A DNA stretch of 19,126 bases from positions 1 through 19,126 of the forward strand of contig CAIXAQ010000871.1 in the NCBI GenBank assembly GCA_903917425.1, given 5' to 3'. The notes under the pieces were generated by a model. That model had not been told where the DNA came from and made no database searches. It saw only the letters and a program-made list of their open reading frames with translations. The translations under genes and the position numbers were made by a program. Source of the stretch: an uncultured Bacteroidales bacterium. GTDB taxonomy: Bacteria; Bacteroidota; Bacteroidia; Bacteroidales; UBA4417. Numbering within the stretch: the first letter of the stretch is position 1; each line of letters starts with the position of its first letter. This document shows positions 1 through 6,800 of the stretch, one piece after another.

Positions 1-885
1 GATCCCATGGTGGTAACCGATCGCATGTTAGCTCTTGCTGCGGAAAAGTCGGATAGTCTCACTGACTTTGCCGTTTTTCCTGAGAGTGCCATTCAGGAAT
101 ATATTTTTGAAGACCAAATTGAACGATCGCCAAGTATTGCACGTTTGAGGCATTTTAATAAAAGTTTTGCACGAATGAATGTTATTACCGGCATTTCGTC
201 GAGGAAGATATTTGCACCAGGCGAACCGCTGAGTGTTAGTGCCCGAAAATTCAGAGACGCGGATCAATATTACGATTCATACAATACTGCCTTGTTTATT
301 GCTCACGATAGCACTTTACAGAAATACCACAAATCGAAACTTACTCCCGGGGTGGAACTGATGCCTCTGGTACACTATTTCCCTTTTATCAAAAAACTGG
401 CAATCGACCTGGGCGGGACTACCGGCAGTTTGGGGATTAATCCCGATCAGACGCCCTTTGTTGTCAGCGATAAACTTAAAATTGCACCGGTAATTTGCTA
501 CGAATCGGTGTATGGCGAATTCCTGAACCGTTTTATTCAAAACGGGGCCAATGTAATATTTGTGATTACTAACGATGGCTGGTGGGGAAATACCGCTGGG
601 CACAGGCAACATATGCTTTTTTCGGTTATCAGGGCGATCGAAACCCGTAGAAGTATCGCGCGATCAGCAAATACCGGAATTTCGTGCTTTATCAACCAGC
701 GCGGCGATATTTCGCAACGTACCGAATATTGGAAACCCGCCGTAATACGCCAAAAGATCAATGCCAACGATAAAATTACTTTTTATGTAAAATATGGCGA
801 TTATATCGGCCGGTTAGCCTTACTGGTGGCAACTCTTTTCGCTCTGCTAACTCTCTATACGGCACTGAGTAAGAAGACATTTTAA
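1..885 (+). CDS. lnt: Apolipoprotein N-acyltransferase, C-terminal part (5' end outside window)
   Basis: Lnt is an inner-membrane enzyme that adds the third acyl chain to the N-terminal cysteine of lipoproteins. The frame is open from base 1, so the ATG at 7 is almost certainly internal. What is present is the nitrilase-like domain plus the last membrane helix; the N-terminal helices lie upstream. Counting codons from base 1, the catalytic triad is visible: Glu28 in VFPESA, Lys111 in YHKSKLTPG and Cys166 in VICYES. The NDGWWGNTAGHRQH and ETRRSIARSANTGIS motifs that follow are characteristic of Lnt rather than of soluble nitrilases. A hydrophobic stretch near the C-terminus (IGRLALLVATLFALL) fits the final membrane helix. 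The gene is convergent with the MATE gene and no terminator hairpin follows; the gap carries short repeats instead. The family call is firm; only the start is missing. Confidence 0.95.
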   Translation, partial: DPMVVTDRMLALAAEKSDSLTDFAVFPESAIQEYIFEDQIERSPSIARLRHFNKSFARMNVITGISSRKIFAPGEPLSVSARKFRDADQYYDSYNTALFIAHDSTLQKYHKSKLTPGVELMPLVHYFPFIKKLAIDLGGTTGSLGINPDQTPFVVSDKLKIAPVICYESVYGEFLNRFIQNGANVIFVITNDGWWGNTAGHRQHMLFSVIRAIETRRSIARSANTGISCFINQRGDISQRTEYWKPAVIRQKINANDKITFYVKYGDYIGRLALLVATLFALLTLYTALSKKTF

Positions 886-886
886 T

Positions 887-949
887 TGGAAAGGTCAAAA
901 GTCGAAGGTCGAAGGTCTAAAGTCAATGTGCGAAGATCGAAGGTGAGAT
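887..949. repeat. Degenerate period-7 tandem repeat
   Basis: About nine 7-base units run without a break from just after the lnt stop. The best are two consecutive GTCGAAG copies at 901-914, with diverged units such as GTCTAAA and ATCGAAG following in register. Related period-7 tracts lie at 18425-18466 and, on the opposite strand, at 18580-18604. The spacing is too short for CRISPR and the tract is not coding. Function is unknown. Confidence 0.8.
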
Positions 950-1022
950 GCGGGAATATTGACCCTCATTATTTCAACTTTTAAAAACAACGCATAAATT
1001 GCAAAATAAGGTTAACAGGCAC

Positions 1023-1058
1023 TCGCCTTGTCGCCCTGTCACCCTTTCGCCTTGTCCG
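1023..1058. repeat. Degenerate period-8 tandem repeat
   Basis: Four consecutive 8-base units, TCGCCTTG, TCGCCCTG, TCACCCTT and TCGCCTTG, are followed by a partial fifth. They sit between the convergent lnt and MATE genes, about 75 bases after the period-7 tract. A related tract with TCGCCCCT units is at 15382-15413. Both are intergenic. Function is unknown. Confidence 0.75.
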
Positions 1059-1077
1059 ATAAACCAGGCAAATCTCC

Positions 1078-2412
1078 CTAAATAACACGGCCTTCCCACT
1101 TTCCCTTTTTCAAATATATCCACGAAAGTGACCCAAGCACAATGGCGTACATATATTCGCATAACCAGACTACCTCAATGGGTTGGCGAAGTTTTACAGC
1201 CAGGAGCCAGGCAAATACAAGGTATAAACTAAGTGTCGAAACTTCGATAGCCAGCCCGGTGCGTGTGTTGCCCGTACCCAGCACTCCGTTGAACAGCACA
1301 ATGGTTGCCGAAAAAAGAAAAACTGCACCGAGAATTATATAATACGAGGCAATCGACATCTGGAGAAGATTCCTGTCGTTTGTATAGATCGATATCATAA
1401 ACCCCGGTATTAATGCAGCTAGTAGCGAAATCACGAGCATAATTCCCATGCTTAGGATAAGTATTTTTTTAACGATGGGAATCACTTGTTTCGGATATCC
1501 TTCGCCAATAGCATTGCTAACTATGCTGCTGGTTGCCGAACTCATGGCCCAGGCCGGGATCATGAGTAGCATATAAATACTGCGTATAATATTGGAAACA
1601 GCCAGCGAAGTTTCGCCCATTTTTTCGATCAGCAGGAAAAATCCAAACCAAACGGCATGTGACAGAACAAACTGTATCATGATGTAAAGCGAAACATTAA
1701 GGGTGCTTTTCATGATTGAAAAATCGGGTTTGACAAATGCAAAAAGCTTGTATTTAGCCAGGTGTGCTTTTCGTGCTGTAATGGCGAAAAAGAACAGCAT
1801 AGCGCAAACTTCGGAAATAGAAGAGGCCAAACCGGCACCGGCAATACCCATTTCGGGAAATCCCAACCTGCCGAATATCAACCCATAAGCCAGGACAATA
1901 TTGATCCCGGCCATGATCGCGGCACTGATACTGATGTATTTTGTAAAAGCTATCCCCGTGTAGAAGGATCGGAAAAGCAAGGCCGATGAAGCAAAGAACA
2001 AACCGAAAATACGGTATTTTAAAAACACGGTACTCGCGTTGAATACTGCCTCCGAAGCGATGAATGGTTTCAGCACCTGTGCTCCGAACAAAACGATTAG
2101 TGTAGTAATCACAACGGATGAAATACCAAGGAAATAGAAGCCGTTCTCGAAAATGGAACCAATAGCCGGGTAATCCCTCTCTCCATTCCTGCGGGCTATT
2201 AATATCTGCACGCCAGTTGTAAAACCGTAAGCTACCATGAAAAGAGTAATATAAAACAACCCTCCGATAGCGGAAGCGCCAAGTTCAATCGCGCCAACAT
2301 GCCCCAGAAACGCAGTATCAGTAACATTTACCACGTTCTGGGCTAACAGGCTGATCATGATCGGCCAGGAGATAACCCAGATTTTTCTTAGTGAAGGAGT
2401 TTTGTCAGGCAT
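1078..2412 (-). CDS. MATE-family (NorM/DinF-like) multidrug efflux transporter
   Basis: This is a 444-residue polytopic inner-membrane protein of typical MATE length, with hydrophobic segments throughout consistent with about 12 helices in two homologous halves. The N-terminal pattern is characteristic of the family: SWPIMISLLAQNVVNVTDTA followed by FLGHVGAIELGASAIGG and later FTTGVQILIARRNGERD. The second half repeats the theme around FGFFLLIEKMGETSLAVSNI. MATE proteins export cationic drugs or metabolites in exchange for Na+ or H+; the substrate here cannot be inferred. Translation starts at an ATG (complement of 2410-2412) and stops with TAG at 1078-1080. It stands alone, convergent with lnt and divergent from the gene at 2993, so it is probably monocistronic. 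The family call is secure, the subfamily is not. Confidence 0.92.
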   Translation of the reverse strand: MPDKTPSLRKIWVISWPIMISLLAQNVVNVTDTAFLGHVGAIELGASAIGGLFYITLFMVAYGFTTGVQILIARRNGERDYPAIGSIFENGFYFLGISSVVITTLIVLFGAQVLKPFIASEAVFNASTVFLKYRIFGLFFASSALLFRSFYTGIAFTKYISISAAIMAGINIVLAYGLIFGRLGFPEMGIAGAGLASSISEVCAMLFFFAITARKAHLAKYKLFAFVKPDFSIMKSTLNVSLYIMIQFVLSHAVWFGFFLLIEKMGETSLAVSNIIRSIYMLLMIPAWAMSSATSSIVSNAIGEGYPKQVIPIVKKILILSMGIMLVISLLAALIPGFMISIYTNDRNLLQMSIASYYIILGAVFLFSATIVLFNGVLGTGNTRTGLAIEVSTLSLYLVFAWLLAVKLRQPIEVVWLCEYMYAIVLGSLSWIYLKKGKWEGRVI

Positions 2413-2538
2413 ATTTTATTTCGGAAAATTGAAAGGCATTTCTTGAAACGGATGACATCTGTCTAAAAACCAATAGGCAGGGTATCGGTCTCTTAACTTT
2501 AATTCAAGGAACAGGGTTATAGTAAATGAAATCCGGCT

Positions 2539-2546
2539 CAAAATTA
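2539..2546 (-). promoter_or_regulatory. Possible -7 promoter box for the MATE gene
   Basis: On the minus strand this reads TAATTTTG, matching the Bacteroidota -7 pattern TAnnTTTG, but it lacks the following C/T seen at the stronger boxes here and has no clear -33 TTG at the usual spacing. It would leave a leader of about 120 bases before the ATG at 2412. A chance match in AT-rich DNA is possible. Confidence 0.25.
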
Positions 2547-2756
2547 GGTGATTCTTTTCAAGCGGAGGAAGTCCCTCCTGAAAGTAATTTGTATTCGCAA
2601 ATCAGTTGATTCATGCGCCTCGTTTTCTAAAACCCAAAATATTTTCTATTGCGTTTATTATCAAGATTTTACTGAACCAAAGACCTTGTTGGAATTTGTA
2701 AATATATACCTGATTTAATTTTTTCAAAATTGCACTTTACTCTTGAAGGCAATGTT

Positions 2757-2764
2757 TATCTTTG
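2757..2764 (+). promoter_or_regulatory. -7 promoter box upstream of the 2993 gene
   Basis: TATCTTTG followed by T matches the Bacteroidota primary sigma -7 consensus TAnnTTTG plus C/T. The nearest upstream TTG (2730-2732) is 24 bases away, somewhat longer than the usual 19-21. Transcription from here would give a leader of about 220 bases carrying three hairpins. Confidence 0.6.
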
Positions 2765-2778
2765 TAACAAGGGAAGAT

Positions 2779-2817
2779 TTAAGTCTAAACAGACTTAATT
2801 TCAAACTGTTTTTGAAA
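2779..2817 (+). promoter_or_regulatory. Two back-to-back hairpins at the predicted 5' end of the leader
   Basis: Hairpin 1 has perfect 8-bp arms TTAAGTCT (2779-2786) and AGACTTAA (2791-2798) around an AAAC tetraloop. Hairpin 2 starts on the next base: TTTCAAA (2799-2805), a 5-base loop, then TTTGAAA (2811-2817), also perfect. They begin 14 bases after the -7 box, so they would lie almost at the mRNA 5' end. There is no U-tract after them, so they are not a standard terminator. They could be an mRNA-stabilising structure or an operator; the sequence does not decide. Confidence 0.5.
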
Positions 2818-2869
2818 AAATCTTTATTAAAATGATGTGAAAAAAGGCGAATCTGTTTTGTGAAATTTT

Positions 2870-2889
2870 AGTTTTCCTGCAAGGAAACT
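2870..2889 (+). promoter_or_regulatory. Bulged hairpin in the leader of the 2993 gene
   Basis: AGTTTTCCT (2870-2878) pairs with AGGAAACT (2882-2889), with one unpaired T and a 3-base loop, giving an 8-bp stem. It lies about 100 bases before the ATG. In AT-rich DNA this could arise by chance; it is listed because it shares a leader with the tandem hairpins. Confidence 0.35.
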
Positions 2890-2992
2890 TCTTAAAAGGA
2901 AAATCAAAAAAACGGCAAACAGATAATTGCTTCTTAGCCTGTATGCAACACAAACTCACTCCATATAGTTGATAACTAAAGCCAAAACAAAC

Positions 2993-3508
2993 ATGAAATC
3001 ATATTCGATCAAAAAAGGAAGCCACTATTCCACCAAGGGTCTTTTTGAAAGACTGGGAGCCATTTGTTTTAACTTTAAAACACTTTCGGTTCGGTTTAAA
3101 TTTCATACTGATTGCTACTGGGCTCCGGCAAGGAATCCGGATGACAATGACCTGAACAAACTTACCGGAATAGGTTTTGGCCTCAATCTTCATAAAAATT
3201 CAGTGCGGCTGGCATGGGTTCCCGATTTCGATATCGCCGGTACAATAAAAATTTATGGCTATACCTATGATGAGAAGAAAGCGGATCCAAAGTTTACTTT
3301 TCTTTACATTACCTCTGTGATGGTAGAGCAGTTTTACGAGGCAAAAATTGAAAGCAAGGCCGGTAAATATGTAATTACAGTCAATAAGGTTGTTGTTGAG
3401 ATGGACAACATGCATAAGGATCCAAAAATTTGTTTTCGGCTTTTCCCTTATTTTGGAGGAAATAATACCGCTCCAAAGGATATGGTGATAGAGATTGAAT
3501 ACCTATAG
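2993..3508 (+). CDS. Uncharacterised Bacteroidota protein, beta-rich, 171 residues
   Basis: I do not recognise a function. The chosen start is the ATG at 2993 (MKSYSIKKGSHYS); an upstream in-frame TTG at 2969 is less likely. No signal peptide, lipobox or membrane segment is visible. The sequence alternates hydrophobic and polar residues with many aromatics, as in a beta-sandwich. Motifs are a Lys/Arg-rich N-terminus, LNKLTGIGFGLNLHKNSVRL, AWVPDFDIAGTIKIYGYTYD and a C-terminal LFPYFGGNNTAP followed by DMVIEIEYL. From memory, small hypothetical proteins of this phylum share the layout of an N-terminal YTIKKG-like strand, a GF..n.H..SaRlgW block and a final L.PYFGG...AP segment; this is recollection, not a search. 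It is monocistronic, with its own promoter and a structured leader, followed by another promoter. A carbohydrate- or ligand-binding fold is a guess from composition only. Confidence 0.75.
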   Translation: MKSYSIKKGSHYSTKGLFERLGAICFNFKTLSVRFKFHTDCYWAPARNPDDNDLNKLTGIGFGLNLHKNSVRLAWVPDFDIAGTIKIYGYTYDEKKADPKFTFLYITSVMVEQFYEAKIESKAGKYVITVNKVVVEMDNMHKDPKICFRLFPYFGGNNTAPKDMVIEIEYL

Positions 3509-3740
3509 AAGGTTCACTACCAACTATATTCTATCGATTTGACAAACAAATTCCAACCTCATTCTTAAAATTCTGAGGGTCGGTTTATGTGTTCAACCGT
3601 TCCGGGTATCTTCCCGATAAAAAATGAGTCTTAACAGTGAGTCATAAGGTTAAATTCCGGGAACATTAATCTTATAAATCACATAATACCATGACTAAGA
3701 ATAAATTGTAATTAATTCAAAACTGTTTTAAAATATATAC

Positions 3741-3748
3741 TATTTTTG
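3741..3748 (+). promoter_or_regulatory. -7 promoter box of the large T9SS protein
   Basis: TATTTTTG followed by T matches TAnnTTTG plus C/T. No clear TTG is found at the -33 position. The leader to the ATG at 3818 would be about 60-65 bases. Confidence 0.6.
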
Positions 3749-3760
3749 TGTTCTAATCTC

Positions 3761-3782
3761 TGACCAGTCTCCTGACAGGTCA
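3761..3782 (+). promoter_or_regulatory. Near-perfect hairpin near the predicted transcript start
   Basis: TGACC (3761-3765) pairs with GGTCA (3778-3782); after one A-A mismatch, GTC (3767-3769) pairs with GAC (3774-3776) around a TCCT tetraloop. The stem starts 12 bases after the -7 box, much as at 2779. It could be a 5' stabiliser or a dyad operator. Nothing like it is seen in the leaders of the minus-strand housekeeping genes. Confidence 0.45.
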
Positions 3783-3817
3783 TAATCAAACGAGACGCTA
3801 AAATCTAAATCCAAAAC

Positions 3818-6800
3818 ATGAAAATCAGAATTTTACTACTTATTGCTGCTTTTTGCGGTGGCGTTGCTCAACTTGTTGCGCAAGACATTCCCGTTTCCCC
3901 TTCAATAACCGGAACAGGTGTGTTTTTAGGTGAAACCAAACCCTTAAGGGATCTGCCTGTTGTCACTCCCCAGGAGATGCAATTGCATAAGGAAAGAGCT
4001 GAAAAGAAACAATTCAACAAGAAACTCAATGTAAGGGAATACCCGTTTGCTGATGTGGCTCTTCCGAAAGGACCGGATGCTGTATGGCAGAAAACCATGG
4101 GGAAATCCATGGCAAGCAATACAAATCCTATTGTAAATGTCGATGGGCAAACATCACCTTATTTCCCTCCCGATTGCAATGGGACGGCAGGCCCTAACCA
4201 TTTTATGCAAACGGTTAACTGCACATACGCCATTTATAACAAATCGGGTGTAAAAGTAGCAGGTCCGACTAACATGAACCTTCTGTTTAACGGTGTAACC
4301 GGCTCAAATTACAACGATGGCGACCCTATCGTTCTTTACGATGAGCAGGCTGACCGATGGTTTGCAACTGAATTTACCATTGGACATACCAACGATGTAA
4401 TGATGGTTGCAGTTTCCACCACCAACGACCCAACAGGTACATGGTACGCTTATTCTTTTGACATCGACAACAACCCTGATTACCCAAAATTCAGTGTATG
4501 GCAGGATGGCTATTATATGGGAGTTAATAAAAGTTCAGGTAAGGATACCTATGTTTTTGAGCGTTCACAGATATTAGCAGGTGCTGCAAGTCCGAAATTC
4601 GTTGGTTTCGACAACCCGAACCGACCGACTTCTATCGATGGTTTTATGTGTGTTCCTCCTGTTGACAACGATGGACCTTTTGCACCGGCAGGCTCACCAG
4701 GGCTATATATTGCCATGCACGACGATGCTTTTGGAGGAGGAAATGATGAATTGTGGATATATGAATTAGTTGTAAACTGGGCTAATACAACAGCTTCGAC
4801 CTTCAGCAGGGTTCAACAACTCCAGGTTCCACCCTTCGACAGCAATTTTGGGAATAACTGGACAAATATTAAACAGCCCGGGACCAGCCAGGAATTGGAT
4901 GCCATACCCCAGGTGATCATGAATGTGCCTCAATACCGCAATTTTGGCTCATACCAAACGCTCATGTGCTGCCATACAGTGGATGTTGACAATACGGATC
5001 ATGCCGGAGTCCGCTGGTACGAATTGCGCAAAACTACCGGAAACTGGACATTGCGCCAGTCAGGTACATATGCTCCCGATGCCCATTCCCGCTGGATGGG
5101 TAGTATTATGATGAATGGCAATAAAGAAATTGGGTTAGGATATTCTATTTCAAGCACAACAGTGTATCCGGGTATCCGTTTCTGCGGACAAACTTCTGCC
5201 GAAAATGCGAACGCACTGGGTGTAATGGATTTTGCTGAGGATACCATTCACCTCGGAACTGCTTCACAAACAGGTTACGAGCGTTGGGGCGATTATGCAC
5301 AATTGAGTGTTGATCCTGCTGATGACGCTACTTTTTGGTTTACAACAGAATATATACTAGGCGGCGGAAGAAAAACCAAAATAGCTTCATTCCAGGTCGG
5401 GCCAATCTTTCCAACTGCCGATTTTACGGCTAGTAACACGCTGCCATGTCTGAGCAGTACAACTGTTGCTTTTATAAGTCAATCGACTAATAATCCAACA
5501 GCCTATTTATGGAAATTTACTCCAAATCTTGTTACTTATACTGATGGCACTGACAGCACTTCCATTAATCCAAAAGTGATCTTCAACGCTTATGGTACTT
5601 ATACGGTTGCACTCAAGGTAACCAATGGCGGCGGATCCAATACTACCACTAAAACTGATTATATTCACGTAAATGAAGCTAATGCAGATTTCGCAGCCAA
5701 TGCAACTACGGTAGTTGTTGATAATTATACCACTTTTATTGATGCATCCACCTGCGGCGCTACTTCCTGGCTTTGGGATTTTGGCACTGATGCTTCACCT
5801 GCAACTTCTACAACCCAGGGTCCTCACACCGTTTCCTACAGCACTACCGGTCCTAAAACCATCAAGTTGACTGTTAACGGAATTTCGACCGAAACAAAAA
5901 CCGATTATGTGAATGTAATCGGGTCAAACGTTAACATGACAACTGCAACCATATCAATGTGTAGCGGTTCGTTCTTCGATGCAGGCGGACCCTCGGCCAA
6001 TTACGGGGATAACCAGAACACCACCATGTTATTCCGGCCTGGTATTCCCGGCAGTAAATTGCAGTTTGTTTTTACAAGTTTCAATATTGAGGCACAGACT
6101 ACATGTAATAAAGACTATTTGAAAATTTTTGACGGAACTACCGTTTTCGCTCCTCTCATCGGAACGTATTGTGGAACAAACTCGCCGGGAACTATCACTG
6201 CATCGAACGACGAAGGAGCTGTATTATTTGTGTTTCACAGTAATGCAAGTATAAACATGGAAGGCTGGTCGGCAAGTGTAGCATGTACTGCAGTCCCGAC
6301 AGGAAATCCTGCTTCAGTTTCTGCAATTCCGGTTAGCAGTTCCCAGATTGATATCAACTGGTCAAAAAACACTGATAACAATGATGTATTGCTTGCCTGG
6401 TCGCCCGATGGCGTTTTCGGTACACCGGTTAATGGCACACTTTATTCTGTAGGAACGGTTATTCCGGGCGGAGGAACTGTTCTCGCAAAAGGAAGTGCAA
6501 CAGTTTTCAATCATACCGGCCTGGCTTCATCTACAAAGTATTATTACAAAGCATTTTCGTACAATGCCGAAACTCGGTATTCGTCAGGTGTAGATGTAAA
6601 TGCCACAACCTTGTTTCAACCAACGCTTTCGGTTGAACCTTTAACCATAAATGTTACTTCCCCGGCAGGTAACGCTCCTTTCAATATTTATTCGAATACT
6701 GCCTGGACGACTTCGAGCGATCAAAGCTGGTGTACATTAGCTGCTTCCGGTACCGGTAATACTTCGGTATCTGCAATTTACGAGGAGAATTTTTCGGTAA

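Larger units (their letters stand above)
2413..2992. other. Gene-free AT-rich spacer with promoter and structured leader
   Basis: This 580-base gap separates the divergent MATE gene from the hypothetical gene at 2993. I see no coding frame with recognisable protein character; the short frames inside it (for example a 9-codon frame from 2943) look random. It holds a weak minus-strand -7 box at 2539-2546, a good plus-strand -7 box at 2757-2764, back-to-back hairpins at 2779-2817 and a bulged hairpin at 2870-2889. A small inverted repeat, GGAGG/CCTCC, lies at 2564-2578. Nothing recognisable is visible in 2580-2750. Confidence 0.6.
3509..3817 (+). other. Intergenic region with promoter and leader of the large secreted protein
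   Basis: This 309-base gap contains two small inverted repeats just after the upstream gene, CGGTT/AACCG at 3581-3599 and CGGG/CCCG at 3603-3616. These could weakly terminate that gene, but no U-tract follows. Next come an AT-rich tract, a -7 box at 3741-3748 and a leader hairpin at 3761-3782. I see no small gene. Confidence 0.5.

Noticed and set aside
887..1058. Possible CRISPR array in the lnt-MATE gap
   Set aside because: The repeat periods are 7 and 8 bases with no spacers, and there are no cas genes nearby.
2969..2992. Upstream TTG start for the 171-residue protein
   Set aside because: The ATG at 2993 begins a sequence typical of a protein start (MKSYSIKKG); the extra eight residues add nothing conserved.
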